A stretch of DNA of 64,000 nucleotides from Blastococcus_B deserti (GTDB lineage Bacteria; Actinomycetota; Actinomycetes; Mycobacteriales; Geodermatophilaceae), in contig NZ_JBHUHP010000001.1 of NCBI RefSeq assembly GCF_042682525.1, positions 248,001 to 312,000 of the forward strand. Reading direction: 5' to 3'. Shown piece after piece: positions 26,638 through 35,778 of this stretch. Below the pieces are notes generated by a model. That model saw only the letters and a program-made list of their open reading frames with translations, searched no databases and was not told where the DNA came from. The position numbers and the translations under genes were made by a program. The number at the start of each line of letters is the position of its first letter. Position 1 is the first letter of the stretch.

Positions 26638-27827
26638 TGCAGGGCTCCTTCGATCAGGAGGACGTCGACGTCGGCGCCGGCGGGCAGGTCGGTGACGTCC
26701 TCCGGGACGACGACCAGGCAGTTGGCGCGGGCCAGGTGCGCCACGAGATGGGAACCGGGGCCCCCGACCTGGGAGACGGTCCCGCCGTCGTACCGCCCCC
26801 GCAGGAACTGCCGGCGCCCGGCGGGGGAGCGCAGCGGGCCGGTCAGGCGGGCGGGCACGCGCAGGCGGTCGGGGGAGAGGTGTCCCAGCGCGCGCCGCAG
26901 CGCCGGCCGCACGAACACCTCGAAGGACACGAAGGCGCTGACCGGGTTGCCCGGCAGCGTCACCACCGGGACGCCGTCCACCGTGCCCGCGCCCTGCGGG
27001 CCACCCGGCTGCATCGACACCTTGACGAACTCGACGGTGCCCAGGCCCCGGAAGGCGTCCTTCACCACCTCGTAGGCGCCGGCGCTGACGCCGCCGCTGG
27101 TGACCAGCAGGTCCGCCGACGCCAGTTCCGCGCGCACGGTGGCGAGGAACTGGTCGACGTCGTCGGGCACGAAGTGCAGCCGGCGGGCCTCGCCGCCGGC
27201 GTCCTCCACCGCTGCGACGAGGAGTCGGGAGTTGGACTCGTAGATCTGCCCGGGGAGCAACGGCTGTCCCGGCGCGACCAGCTCGCTCCCGGTCGACAGG
27301 ACGAGGACCCGGGGCCGGCGCCGGACGGGTACCGCGCCGACCCCCACGGCCGCGGCCAGGCCGAGCTGCGCCGCACCGAGGGGGCTGCCGGCCTGCAGCG
27401 CCACCGCACCCCGGGCGATGTCCTCGCCCGCCATGCGCAGGTGGCTGCCGGGCGGGGGCGCCTCGCGGATCTCCACCACGTCGGTACCGCCGTCGGTCAG
27501 CTCCACGGGAACGACGACGTCGGCGCCGGGCGGCAGCGGAGCGCCCGTCATGATCCGGTGCACCGTCCCCGGCGCCAGCGGGACGACGTCGGTCCGCCCG
27601 GCCGGGATGTCCTCCACCACGGGGAGGGGGACGGGTGCGGCACGGACGTCGGCCCAGCGCGCGGCGTACCCGTCCATCGCGGAGTTGTCGAAGCCGGGCA
27701 GCGCGACCGCGGCGGTCACGTCCCGCGCCAGCACCCGGCCGTGGGCGGCGCCGAGGGGGACCTCCTCCTCGGGAAGGGGCGACAGCAGCGCGGCGACCGC
27801 TGCCCGGTGTTCCTCCACTGTGCGCAC
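26634..27827 (-). CDS. moeA: Molybdopterin molybdenumtransferase
   Basis: Inserts molybdenum into adenylylated molybdopterin. 397 aa. PGFDNSAMDGYAAR near residue 45, IMTGAPLPPGADVVVPVE, VLVLSTGSELVAPG, SGGVSAGAYEVVKD and LPGNPVSAFVSFEVFVRP in order. Start placed at GTG 27827 (MRTVEEHRAAV), which has AGGA eight bases upstream; ATG 27836 has no spacing to that site. First gene of the coupled moeA-moaC-mog unit. Confidence 0.93.
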   Translation of the reverse strand: MRTVEEHRAAVAALLSPLPEEEVPLGAAHGRVLARDVTAAVALPGFDNSAMDGYAARWADVRAAPVPLPVVEDIPAGRTDVVPLAPGTVHRIMTGAPLPPGADVVVPVELTDGGTDVVEIREAPPPGSHLRMAGEDIARGAVALQAGSPLGAAQLGLAAAVGVGAVPVRRRPRVLVLSTGSELVAPGQPLLPGQIYESNSRLLVAAVEDAGGEARRLHFVPDDVDQFLATVRAELASADLLVTSGGVSAGAYEVVKDAFRGLGTVEFVKVSMQPGGPQGAGTVDGVPVVTLPGNPVSAFVSFEVFVRPALRRALGHLSPDRLRVPARLTGPLRSPAGRRQFLRGRYDGGTVSQVGGPGSHLVAHLARANCLVVVPEDVTDLPAGADVDVLLIEGALQ

Positions 27828-27898
27828 GGGGCACATCCTGACCGATCGACCCCCGACCGGTTCCGCGAGCGGCCGGGAGCGGACGGAGGAGGGCCCGG

Positions 27899-28891
27899 AT
27901 GACCGACGTCGTCGTGCTGGGGCAGATCGGCCGGGACCTGGTCCTCTGGGTGGACGGGCTGCCCGACGCCGGCGGCTCGGTCCGGGCCACGGAGCGCCGC
28001 GAGCTGCTCGGGGGCAAGGGGGCCAACCAGGCGGTGGCGCTGGCGCAGCTCGGCGTGCCCGTCGCCCTGGTGGGGGTGGTCGGGGACGACGGGCCCGGCG
28101 CCCAGGCGCGGGCGCAGGCGGTGGCCGACGGCATCGACGTCTCCGGCGTGGTGACCCGGCCCGGTACGGCGACGGCGCTCCTCCTGGACCTGGTCGGGAA
28201 CGGCGGGACGCGCAGGCTGGTCGAGCACGTGCCGGCCGGAGTGCTGCTGACCGGCGACGACGTCGCCGCGGCCGACGACCTGGTCGCCGGGTGCCAGGTG
28301 CTCAGCCTCCAGCTCCAGCAGCCCGGGGAGGCGGTGCGGGCCGCGCTGGACCGGGCGCCCGCGGAAGCCGTGGTCGTCACCGACGGTGCCCCGGGCGACG
28401 CGGGGACGAGGGCGGCGGTGCTCGCCCGCACCGAGGTCCTCCGCGCCGACGCGGTGGAGGCGACCCGGTGGGTCGGTCGGGACCTGCGCGGCGTGGACGA
28501 CGCGCGCGAGGCCGCGGCGGAGCTCCTCACGGCCGGGCCCCGGCTGGTGTCGCTGGCCGCGGGCGAGGCGGGCGACGTCGTCGCCTGGCGGGCCGGGCCG
28601 GGCCTCGGAACCGCCGCCGGCATGCTCGAGGTCGATCCGCGCTGGGCCGACGGCGACACGGTGGTCCCGCTGCTCGGTGGCCCACCGGTCGACCCCACCG
28701 GTGCCGGGGACGCCGCCGTGGCGGCGCTCGCCGCGACCCTCCTGGGTGGCGCCGGCCCCGAGGACGCCGCATGGGCCGCGGCCGCGGCGGCGGCGCTCAC
28801 GGTGGCCCACGCGGGGGGACGGCCCGAACTGAGCCCCGCTGCGGTGGGGGAGACGGTCCACCGGTACCGGTCGGCCCGGGCGTCCGGCTAG
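27899..28891 (+). CDS. PfkB-family (ribokinase-like) sugar kinase
   Basis: 330 aa. N-terminal GQIGRDLVLWVDGLPDAGG and GGKGANQAVALAQLG (substrate-binding Gly-rich site), and the C-terminal ATP/anion-hole signature DPTGAGDAAVAALAATLLGG with the catalytic Asp. Likely phosphorylates ribose or a nucleoside; the substrate cannot be set from sequence. ATG after GGAGGAGGG; divergent from moeA. The 62-base gap holds no obvious operator. Confidence 0.88.
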   Translation: MTDVVVLGQIGRDLVLWVDGLPDAGGSVRATERRELLGGKGANQAVALAQLGVPVALVGVVGDDGPGAQARAQAVADGIDVSGVVTRPGTATALLLDLVGNGGTRRLVEHVPAGVLLTGDDVAAADDLVAGCQVLSLQLQQPGEAVRAALDRAPAEAVVVTDGAPGDAGTRAAVLARTEVLRADAVEATRWVGRDLRGVDDAREAAAELLTAGPRLVSLAAGEAGDVVAWRAGPGLGTAAGMLEVDPRWADGDTVVPLLGGPPVDPTGAGDAAVAALAATLLGGAGPEDAAWAAAAAAALTVAHAGGRPELSPAAVGETVHRYRSARASG

Positions 28892-28925
28892 GGTCCGGTG
28901 CACGGGTCCTGGGACGGAGGAATGC

Positions 28926-29411
28926 GTGGCCGAGATCGACCGGATGCTGGCGGCGAACGCCGAGTGGGTCGGGCGGGCACCGGCAGGGCTGCCCGCCCGG
29001 CCGGCCCGTGGTGTCGCCGTCGTCGCCTGCATGGACGCCCGCATGGACGTCTACCGGCTGCTGGGCCTGGCCGTCGGGGACGCGCACGTCATCCGCAACG
29101 CGGGCGGGGTCGTCACCGAGGACACGATCCGGTCGCTCGCCATCTCGCAGCACGTCCTCGGGACCCGTGAGGTGCTGCTCGTCCACCACACCCGCTGCGG
29201 CCTGGAGGGCGCCGACGAGGAGGCGTTCGCCGCGCAGGTGGAGCAGTCGACCGGGCAGCGGCCGCCCTGGCCCATGCGGGCCTTCACCACGGTGGACGAC
29301 GACGTGCGCGAGTCGGTGCGGCTGGTCCGGGAGAGCGCCCTCTTGATCGCGACCGAGGTCCGCGGCACGGTCTACGACGTCGACACCGGGGCGCTGCGCA
29401 CGGTCGTCTGA
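28926..29411 (+). CDS. Beta-class carbonic anhydrase
   Basis: Interconverts CO2 and bicarbonate. 161 aa. Zinc site Cys35, His88 and Cys91 with the Asp37-Arg39 dyad (VACMDARMD, VHHTRCG). NAGGVVTEDTIRSLAISQHV is the expected active-site segment. Resembles the short mycobacterial Rv1284 type. GTG after GGACGGAGGAATGC. Confidence 0.92.
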   Translation: MAEIDRMLAANAEWVGRAPAGLPARPARGVAVVACMDARMDVYRLLGLAVGDAHVIRNAGGVVTEDTIRSLAISQHVLGTREVLLVHHTRCGLEGADEEAFAAQVEQSTGQRPPWPMRAFTTVDDDVRESVRLVRESALLIATEVRGTVYDVDTGALRTVV

Positions 29412-29416
29412 GCGCA

Positions 29417-29466
29417 CCCGTCCCGAGGTTCCCCCGAGCCTGAGGGGGTCAGGAGGACGGGTCCGT
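29417..29466 (-). repeat. Degenerate palindromic element, copy 9
   Basis: Minus strand: GGACCCGTCCTCC, an inner CCCCCTCAGGCTCGGGGG hairpin, then CGGGACGGGTGC. Lies directly after the carbonic anhydrase stop, inverted. Downstream TATCGT (29474-29479) is a possible -10 for rplM without a clear -35. Confidence 0.55.
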
Positions 29467-29588
29467 CGACTGGTATCGTGACGGGCTGGCGCGCGCAAGC
29501 CGGCTGGTGCCCGCGTGTCGCACCGTCTCCCGTGCTCGGTGAGGCGATCCCACCAGCCATCCCGACGACGACGGAGGACACGAGCGCC

Positions 29589-30032
29589 GTGCGCACGTAC
29601 TCACCCAAGCCCGGCGAGATCGCCCGGGCCTGGCATGTCATCGACGCCACCGACGTGGTGCTCGGCCGACTCGCCAGCCAGACCGCGCAGCTGCTGCGCG
29701 GCAAGCACAAGCCCCAGTACGCCCCGCACGTGGACGTCGGCGACTTCGTCGTCATCGTCAACGCCGGCAAGGTCGCGCTGACCGGTTCCAAGCGGGACGA
29801 CAAGCGCGCCTACCGGCACTCCGGTCACCCGGGTGGTCTCAAGACCATCAACGTGGGCGACCAGCTGCGCACCCACCCCGACCGCGTCGTCGAGCGGGCG
29901 GTCAAGGGGATGCTGCCGCACAACTCGCTGGGACGGCAGATGCTGTCCAAGCTCAAGGTGTACGCCGGCCCCGAGCACCCCCACGCTGCGCAGCAGCCCC
30001 AGACCTTCGAGATCAAGCAGGTGGCCCAGTGA
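29589..30032 (+). CDS. rplM: 50S ribosomal protein L13
   Basis: 147 aa from GTG 29589: MRTYSPKPGEIARAWHVIDA, DVVLGRLASQTAQLLRGKHK, then SGHPGGLKTINVGDQL and ERAVKGMLPHNSLGRQML. In-frame upstream codons give non-conserved sequence. Overlaps rpsI by four bases; the rplM-rpsI pair is conserved in bacteria. Confidence 0.97.
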   Translation: MRTYSPKPGEIARAWHVIDATDVVLGRLASQTAQLLRGKHKPQYAPHVDVGDFVVIVNAGKVALTGSKRDDKRAYRHSGHPGGLKTINVGDQLRTHPDRVVERAVKGMLPHNSLGRQMLSKLKVYAGPEHPHAAQQPQTFEIKQVAQ

Positions 30033-30448
30033 CCAGCGCAGCGACCCTGACCGACGCCGACGGGCGTCCCATCCAGACCGTCGGCCGCCGCAAGGAGGCC
30101 GTCGTCCGTGTCCGCCTCCTCCCGGGCACCGGCCAGTTCCGGCTGAACGGCCGCAGCCTGGAGGAGTACTTCCCCAACAAGGTGCACCAGCAGCTCATCC
30201 GTGAGCCGTTCGTGATCCTGGAGAAGGCCGAGCAGTACGACGTCGTCGGCATCCTCAAGGGCGGCGGCGTCACGGGTCAGGCCGGTGCCCTGCGCCTGGC
30301 CATCGCCCGCGCACTCATCGAGGTCGAGGGCGACGACCGTCCCGCCCTCAAGAAGGCCGGCTTCCTCACCCGGGACGCCCGCGTCACCGAGCGCAAGAAG
30401 TACGGCCTGAAGAAGGCGCGCAAGGCGCCTCAGTACTCCAAGCGCTGA
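30029..30448 (+). CDS. rpsI: 30S ribosomal protein S9
   Basis: C-terminal tail contacts P-site tRNA. 139 aa: QTVGRRKEAVVRVRLLPGTG, KGGGVTGQAGALRLAIARAL, and the tail ERKKYGLKKARKAPQYSKR. GTG overlaps rplM (GTGA). glmM begins 11 bases later. Confidence 0.98.
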   Translation: MTSAATLTDADGRPIQTVGRRKEAVVRVRLLPGTGQFRLNGRSLEEYFPNKVHQQLIREPFVILEKAEQYDVVGILKGGGVTGQAGALRLAIARALIEVEGDDRPALKKAGFLTRDARVTERKKYGLKKARKAPQYSKR

Positions 30449-30459
30449 CCCGCAGGCCG

Positions 30460-31803
30460 TTGGGTCGTCTCTTCGGGACCGACGGCGTCCGGGGTCTGGC
30501 GAACGCCGACCTCACGCCGGAGCTGTCCCTCTCGGTGGCACGCGCTGCCGCCGGAGTGCTCGCCGACCGCGACGGGACCTCGCGTCCCGTCGCGGTCGTC
30601 GGGCGTGACCCCCGCGCCAGCGGGGAGATGCTGGAGGCCGCGGTGGTGGCCGGCCTGGCCAGCGCCGGTGCCGAGGTGCTGCTCGCCGGCGTGGTGCCCA
30701 CGCCCGCCCTCGCCTACCTGACCGCCGAGACCGGCGCCGACCTCGGCGTCATGATCTCGGCCAGCCACAACCCCATGCCCGACAACGGGATCAAGCTCTT
30801 CAGCCGCGGTGGTCACAAGCTGCCCGACGCGGTGGAGGCGGCCATCGAGCAGACGGTCCTCAGCGGCTCCTCCGACGGTCTGCGGCCCACCGGTGCGGCC
30901 ATCGGCCGGGTGCGCGCGCTGCCCGACGCGATCGAGCGCTACGCCCAGCACGTCCTCTCGACCGTGGACCAGCCGCTCACCGGCCTCCGGCTGGTCGTCG
31001 ACTGCGCCCACGGCGCCGCGGCCGGCACGGCCCCCGAGGTCTACCGGCGCGCGGGCGCCACCGTGCACGCGATCGGTGACCAGCCGGACGGCTGGAACAT
31101 CAACGACGGCGTCGGCTCCACGCACCTCGGTCCGCTGATCGAGGCCGTGCGGCAGCAGGGTGCCGACCTCGGGATCGCCCACGACGGCGACGCCGACCGC
31201 TGCCTGGCGGTCACCGCCGAGGGCGAGGTCGTCGACGGGGACGCGATCCTGGCCGTCTGCGCCCTCGCCCTGCACGAGCGCGGCGCGCTCAAGGGCGACA
31301 CCGTCGTCGCGACGGTCATGAGCAACCTCGGCTTCCACCACACCATGCGCGACGCCGGCATCGCCGTGCGGACGACCGCGGTCGGTGACCGCTACGTGCT
31401 GGAGGCGCTCCGGGAGCACGGGCTGAGCCTGGGCGGCGAGCAGAGCGGCCACCTCGTCTTCCTCGACCACGCCACGACGGGCGACGGCCTGCTCACCGGA
31501 CTGGCGCTGCTGTCCCGGATGCGGGCCACCGGCGCCTCGCTGGCCGAGCTGGCGTCGGTCGTGCAGCGGCTGCCGCAGACGCTCATCAACGTGCCAGTCA
31601 ACGACCGGCTGGCGGTCGCGGAGAGCGACGCCGTCGCCGAGGCCGTCAACGCCGTCGAGGAGGAGCTCGGCGACACCGGCCGGGTCCTGCTGCGCCCCTC
31701 CGGCACCGAGCAGTTGGTGCGCGTGATGGTCGAGGCGCCCACCCAGCGGCAGGCCGACGAGGTGGCGGCCCGGTTGGCGGAGGTCGTCGCCGCGGTCGGT
31801 TAG
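30460..31803 (+). CDS. glmM: Phosphoglucosamine mutase
   Basis: Makes glucosamine-1-phosphate for peptidoglycan precursors. 447 aa. LFGTDGVRGLANADL at the N-terminus, phosphoserine Ser102 in MISASHNPMPDNGIK, metal loop AHDGDADR, sugar-binding LGGEQSGHL and phosphate-binding RPSGTEQLVRVMVE. TTG start at 30460. With glmS downstream it supplies UDP-GlcNAc synthesis. Confidence 0.97.
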   Translation: MGRLFGTDGVRGLANADLTPELSLSVARAAAGVLADRDGTSRPVAVVGRDPRASGEMLEAAVVAGLASAGAEVLLAGVVPTPALAYLTAETGADLGVMISASHNPMPDNGIKLFSRGGHKLPDAVEAAIEQTVLSGSSDGLRPTGAAIGRVRALPDAIERYAQHVLSTVDQPLTGLRLVVDCAHGAAAGTAPEVYRRAGATVHAIGDQPDGWNINDGVGSTHLGPLIEAVRQQGADLGIAHDGDADRCLAVTAEGEVVDGDAILAVCALALHERGALKGDTVVATVMSNLGFHHTMRDAGIAVRTTAVGDRYVLEALREHGLSLGGEQSGHLVFLDHATTGDGLLTGLALLSRMRATGASLAELASVVQRLPQTLINVPVNDRLAVAESDAVAEAVNAVEEELGDTGRVLLRPSGTEQLVRVMVEAPTQRQADEVAARLAEVVAAVG

Positions 31804-31901
31804 GGACCACGCGGGTGGCCCGTCGCGACGAGGTGGGCCGGAGGCCTCACCCCGGAGTGACGCAGCGGCTCACCGTGACGGACGTGGGCTCCTGGCGGCG
31901 G

Positions 31902-31920
31902 TGTCGTGCGGAGCACGACA
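31902..31920. promoter_or_regulatory. Perfect 8-bp inverted repeat upstream of glmS
   Basis: TGTCGTGC (31902-31909), loop GGA, GCACGACA (31913-31920). It lies 46 bases before the glmS ATG and about 33 before its presumed -10 box, where an operator or the glmM terminator could sit. The 163-base glmM-glmS gap has no other ORF. Confidence 0.45.
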
Positions 31921-31953
31921 GTGTCACTGGCGGGAATGGTTCGTCACCGCCGG

Positions 31954-31966
31954 TACCCTCGATCGA
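31954..31966 (+). promoter_or_regulatory. Candidate glmS promoter for a leaderless mRNA
   Basis: TACCCT (31954-31959) fits the TAnnnT -10 consensus and ends seven bases before the A of the glmS ATG, placing transcription start at or next to the start codon. No ribosome binding site precedes the ATG. No good -35 is visible. Confidence 0.45.
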
Positions 31967-33829
31967 ATGTGCGGCATCGTGGGTTACGTCGGTCCGCGGG
32001 ACGCCCGGGACGTTGTCCTGGAGGGCCTGCGCCGGCTCGAGTACCGGGGTTACGACTCCGCCGGGATCGCCGTCGTCGCTGACGGCGAGCTGACCTCGGC
32101 GAAGAAGGCCGGCAAGCTGGCCAATCTGGAGAAGGTGCTCGCCGAGCGGCCGCTGCCGGCGGCGACCGTGGGCGTCGGGCACACCCGGTGGGCCACGCAC
32201 GGTGGGCCGACCGACCGCAACGCGCACCCGCACGTCTCCGCCGACGGGAGCGTCGCGGTGGTCCACAACGGGATCATCGAGAACTTCGCGTCGCTGCGCG
32301 CCGAGTGCGAGGCCGAGGGCGTGGAGTTCACCTCGGAGACCGACACGGAGGTGGCGGCGCACCTGCTCGCGGCGGCCTACCGGAGGGCTCCGGAGGGACC
32401 CGGCCGGTTGGCCGAGGCCATGCGGGCCGTCTGCCGGCGGCTGGAGGGCGCGTTCACGCTCGTCGCCACCTCGGCGCTCGAGCCCGACACCCTGGTCGCC
32501 GCGCGGCGCAGCAGCCCCCTGGTGGTCGGGGTGGGCGACGGCGAGTACTTCCTCGGCTCCGACGTCGCCGCGTTCATCGGCCACACCCGCGAGGCCCGCG
32601 AGCTCGGTCAGGACCAGGTCGTCGAGATCGACCGCAGGCGGGGTGTGACCGTCACCGACTTCTCCGGCGGCATCGCCGAGCCGAGGGCCTACACGGTCGA
32701 CTGGGACGCCGCGGCCGCCGAGAAGGGCGGCTACGACTGGTTCATGCTCAAGGAGATCGCCGAGCAGCCGCAGGCGGTCGCCGACACCCTGCTGGGCCGG
32801 CTGGGCGGGAACGGCGAGCTGGTGCTCGACGAGGTCCGCCTGTCCGACCAGGAACTCCGCGACATCGACAAGATCTTCGTGGTGTCCTGCGGCACCTCGT
32901 ACCACGCCGGACTCATCGCCAAGTACGCGATCGAGCACTGGACACGCATCCCGGTGGAGGTCGAAGTCGCCAGTGAGTTCCGCTACCGGGACCCGGTGCT
33001 GGACCGCTCCACGCTCGTCGTCGTCATCAGCCAGTCCGGCGAGACGATGGACACCCTCATGGCGCTGCGGCACGCCAAGGAGCAGAAGGCTCGCGTGCTG
33101 GCCATCTGCAACGCCAACGGCTCCACCATCCCGCGCGAATCGGACGCCGTCCTCTACACCCACGCCGGGCCGGAGATCGCCGTCGCCTCCACCAAGGCGT
33201 TCCTCAGCCAGATCGTGGCCTGCTACCTGGTCGGGCTCTTCCTCGCCCAGGTGCGCGGCATCAAGTACGAGGACGAGGTCGCGGCGATCGTCGACGACCT
33301 GCGCCGGCTCCCCGAGGCCGTGTCCGAGGTGCTCACGGGCATGGACGAGGTCCGGGCGCTGGGCCGCTCGCTGGCCGACGCGAACACGATCCTCTTCCTC
33401 GGCCGGCACGTCGGGTTCCCCGTCGCGCTGGAGGGTGCGCTCAAGCTCAAGGAGCTGGCCTACATCCACGCCGAGGGCTTCGCGGCCGGTGAGCTCAAGC
33501 ACGGACCCATCGCCGTCATCGACCAGGGCACCCCGGTCGTGGTGATCGTGCCGTCGCCGCGCAGCCGCGAGTCGGTGCACGGCAAGGTCGTCTCCAACAT
33601 CCAGGAGGTGCGGGCCCGCGGGGCCCGCACCATCGTGATCGCGGAGGAGGGCGACGAGGACGTCGTCCCGTACGCCGACCACCTGATCCGGGTGCCCCGC
33701 ACGCCCACCCTGCTGGCGCCCGTGGTGACCACCGTGCCGCTGCAGGTGCTCGCCTGCGAGATCGCCGACACCCGCGGGCTGGACGTCGACCAGCCGCGCA
33801 ACCTGGCGAAGAGCGTCACCGTCGAGTAA
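31967..33829 (+). CDS. glmS: Glutamine-fructose-6-phosphate aminotransferase (isomerizing)
   Basis: Makes glucosamine-6-phosphate from fructose-6-phosphate and glutamine, the first step of the hexosamine pathway. 620 aa from ATG 31967: MCGIVGYVGPRDARDVV exposes the catalytic N-terminal Cys after Met removal. GHTRWATHGGPTDRNAHPH lies in the glutaminase domain; SCGTSYHAGLIAKY and SQSGETMDTL are the two SIS domains; the C-terminus is DQPRNLAKSVTVE. A palindromic element abuts the stop. Confidence 0.97.
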   Translation: MCGIVGYVGPRDARDVVLEGLRRLEYRGYDSAGIAVVADGELTSAKKAGKLANLEKVLAERPLPAATVGVGHTRWATHGGPTDRNAHPHVSADGSVAVVHNGIIENFASLRAECEAEGVEFTSETDTEVAAHLLAAAYRRAPEGPGRLAEAMRAVCRRLEGAFTLVATSALEPDTLVAARRSSPLVVGVGDGEYFLGSDVAAFIGHTREARELGQDQVVEIDRRRGVTVTDFSGGIAEPRAYTVDWDAAAAEKGGYDWFMLKEIAEQPQAVADTLLGRLGGNGELVLDEVRLSDQELRDIDKIFVVSCGTSYHAGLIAKYAIEHWTRIPVEVEVASEFRYRDPVLDRSTLVVVISQSGETMDTLMALRHAKEQKARVLAICNANGSTIPRESDAVLYTHAGPEIAVASTKAFLSQIVACYLVGLFLAQVRGIKYEDEVAAIVDDLRRLPEAVSEVLTGMDEVRALGRSLADANTILFLGRHVGFPVALEGALKLKELAYIHAEGFAAGELKHGPIAVIDQGTPVVVIVPSPRSRESVHGKVVSNIQEVRARGARTIVIAEEGDEDVVPYADHLIRVPRTPTLLAPVVTTVPLQVLACEIADTRGLDVDQPRNLAKSVTVE

Positions 33830-33898
33830 AGGACCGCCCGTCCCCCCACGCCTCGCGAGCTCGGCGCGGGCCCCTGACGGGCGGCCGTTCCAGCACCT
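33828..33898 (+). repeat. Palindromic element, copy 10 (after glmS)
   Basis: Starts at the glmS TAA (TAAAGGACC). Arms GCCCGT and ACGGGC, C-run CCCCCC, inner hairpin CGCCTCGCGAGCTCGGCGCG, tail GGCCGTTCCAGCACCTCC. This is close to the family consensus and almost identical in its core to copy 6, 15 kb away, yet its arms differ. Confidence 0.88.
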
Positions 33899-33925
33899 CC
33901 GCCGCTGACGCGGCAGGATGTTCCC

Positions 33926-34312
33926 GTGATCATCGGGGTGGGGATCGACGTCGTGCCGGTCGAGCGCTTCGCCGAGTCGCTCACCCGGACGCCGGGTCTG
34001 CGCGACCGGCTGTTCACGGCGGCCGAGCAGCACACGCCGAGCGGCAATCCGCGCACGGGGGAGTCGCTGGCGGCCCGGTTCGCGGCCAAGGAGGCGCTGG
34101 CGAAGGCATTGGGGGCGCCCGGTGACCTGCACTGGCACGACGCCGAGGTGACCGTCGGTGAGCACGGCCGACCGCACCTGGAGATCCGCGGCACGGTGGC
34201 CGGGCGCGCCGCCCAGCTGGGCGTCTCCTCCTGGCACCTCTCGCTGAGCCACGACGGCGGGATCGCCTCGGCCGTGGTGGTCGCGGAGGGCTTCCCCCGG
34301 GGCGACACGTGA
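33926..34312 (+). CDS. acpS: Holo-[acyl-carrier-protein] synthase
   Basis: Transfers 4-prime-phosphopantetheine from CoA to acyl carrier proteins. 128 aa; IIGVGIDVVPVERFAESL (Mg-binding Asp) and ARFAAKEALAKALG (Lys-Glu motif) are diagnostic. GTG 33926 follows GCAGGA. Overlaps the nnr start by four bases. Confidence 0.94.
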   Translation: MIIGVGIDVVPVERFAESLTRTPGLRDRLFTAAEQHTPSGNPRTGESLAARFAAKEALAKALGAPGDLHWHDAEVTVGEHGRPHLEIRGTVAGRAAQLGVSSWHLSLSHDGGIASAVVVAEGFPRGDT

Positions 34313-35778
34313 TCGGGCTGTACACGGCGGCCGAGATCCGGGCGGCCGAGGAGCCGCTCCTCGCCGCCGGTCCGGAGGGGGCGCTCATGCAGCGCGCGGC
34401 CACGGGGCTGGCGACCGTGTGCCTGCGGATGCTGGGCTCCGCCTACGGGCGGCGGATCACGCTGCTGGTCGGGGCGGGCAACAACGGCGGCGACGCCCTC
34501 GTGGCGGGCGCGCACCTGGCCGCCCGTGGCGCCCGGGTGACCGCCGTGCTCCTCGATCCCGGCCGTGCCCATCCCGCGGGTCTGCGTGCGCTGCGTCGCG
34601 CCGGCGGCCGCGTGCTGGACCCGACGGCGGAGGACAACGGCCTCGACCGGGCCGACCTCGTCCTCGACGGGATCGTCGGCATCGGCGGCTCGGGCGGTCT
34701 GCGGCCCCGGGCGGCGGCCCTCGCCGAGCAGGCGGCCCGAGGACCGGGGCTGCTGGTCGCCGTCGACGTCCCGAGCGGGGTGGATGCCGACACCGGCGCG
34801 GTCCACGGAACGGCGTTCGAGGCGGGCACGACGGTCACGTTCGGGGCGGTCAAGCCCGGCCTGGTGGTGGGGGAGGGCAAGGGCTTCGCGAACGAGGTGC
34901 GCCTCGTCGACATCGGCCTGGACCTGCCGCCGGCGAGGACCCACCAGCTCACCGACGCCGACGTCGCGCTGCGGCTGCCGTTCCCGCTGCCCGGCGACGA
35001 CAAGTACAGCCAGGGCGTCGTCGGCGTCGCCGCCGGCTCGTCGGTCTACCCCGGTGCCGCGGTGCTGTGCACCGGTGCCGCCCTCCGGACCCGCCCGGGG
35101 CTCGTCCGGTACGCGGGCACGGCCGCGGACGGCGTCCGCGCCGCCTGGCCGGAGGCGATCGTCACCGACGGCCGGCCGGCGGACGCCGGCCGGGTGCAGG
35201 CATGGGTGGTCGGCCCGGGCATGGGCACCGACGACGCCGCGGAACGGGTGCTCACCGAGGTACTGGCGAGCGACCTGCCGGTGCTGGTCGACGCCGACGC
35301 CCTCACGCTGGCCGCCCGCCGGCCCGGGCTGGTGCGCGACCGCAGCGCCCCGACGGTGCTCACGCCGCACGACCGGGAGTTCGCCCGGTTCGGGAACGAG
35401 GTCGGGTCCGACCGCCTGGGCGCTGCACGCGGGCTGGCCGCCGACCTCGGCGCCGTCCTCCTGCTCAAGGGCGAGGCCACGGTCGTCGCCGACCCGAGCG
35501 GCACCGCGTACGTCAACGGCACCGGCACCCCCTGGCTCGCCACCGCCGGTACGGGGGACGTGCTGTCGGGGATCGTCGGTTCGCTGCTCGCCACGGGCAT
35601 GGACGCGGCGGAGGCCGCGGCGGTCGGGGCGCACGTGCACGGCCGGACCGGCCAGCTCGCCGCGGCGCGCGGACCCCTGGTCGCCGGGGACCTGCTGCGG
35701 CGGCTGCCCGACGCGATCCGCCGGATCCAGCAGGCGGCCGGGTTCGTCCCGATCGGCCTGGGAGACTCGGCGCCGTGA
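34309..35778 (+). CDS. nnr: Bifunctional NAD(P)H-hydrate epimerase/dehydratase
   Basis: Repairs hydrated NADH and NADPH. The N-terminal YjeF/NnrE epimerase (about 1-215) has LLVGAGNNGGDALVAGAHLA and VAVDVPSGVDADTG; the C-terminal NnrD dehydratase (about 225-489) has VVGPGMGTDD, VLTPHDREFARF and WLATAGTGDVLSGIVGSLLA. 489 aa. GTG overlaps acpS and the stop overlaps alr (GTGA). Confidence 0.94.
   Translation: MIGLYTAAEIRAAEEPLLAAGPEGALMQRAATGLATVCLRMLGSAYGRRITLLVGAGNNGGDALVAGAHLAARGARVTAVLLDPGRAHPAGLRALRRAGGRVLDPTAEDNGLDRADLVLDGIVGIGGSGGLRPRAAALAEQAARGPGLLVAVDVPSGVDADTGAVHGTAFEAGTTVTFGAVKPGLVVGEGKGFANEVRLVDIGLDLPPARTHQLTDADVALRLPFPLPGDDKYSQGVVGVAAGSSVYPGAAVLCTGAALRTRPGLVRYAGTAADGVRAAWPEAIVTDGRPADAGRVQAWVVGPGMGTDDAAERVLTEVLASDLPVLVDADALTLAARRPGLVRDRSAPTVLTPHDREFARFGNEVGSDRLGAARGLAADLGAVLLLKGEATVVADPSGTAYVNGTGTPWLATAGTGDVLSGIVGSLLATGMDAAEAAAVGAHVHGRTGQLAAARGPLVAGDLLRRLPDAIRRIQQAAGFVPIGLGDSAP

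Noticed and set aside
26164..28800. An 878-codon open frame on the minus strand
   Set aside because: Only its last 157 codons are a real gene (moaC). The rest is a shadow of moeA and the PfkB kinase, with Ser/Pro/Arg-rich non-protein-like composition.
34419..35774. Long upstream extension of alr in frame
   Set aside because: The upstream part is nnr read in another frame (Arg/Gly-rich); alr has a canonical GTG start overlapping the nnr stop.
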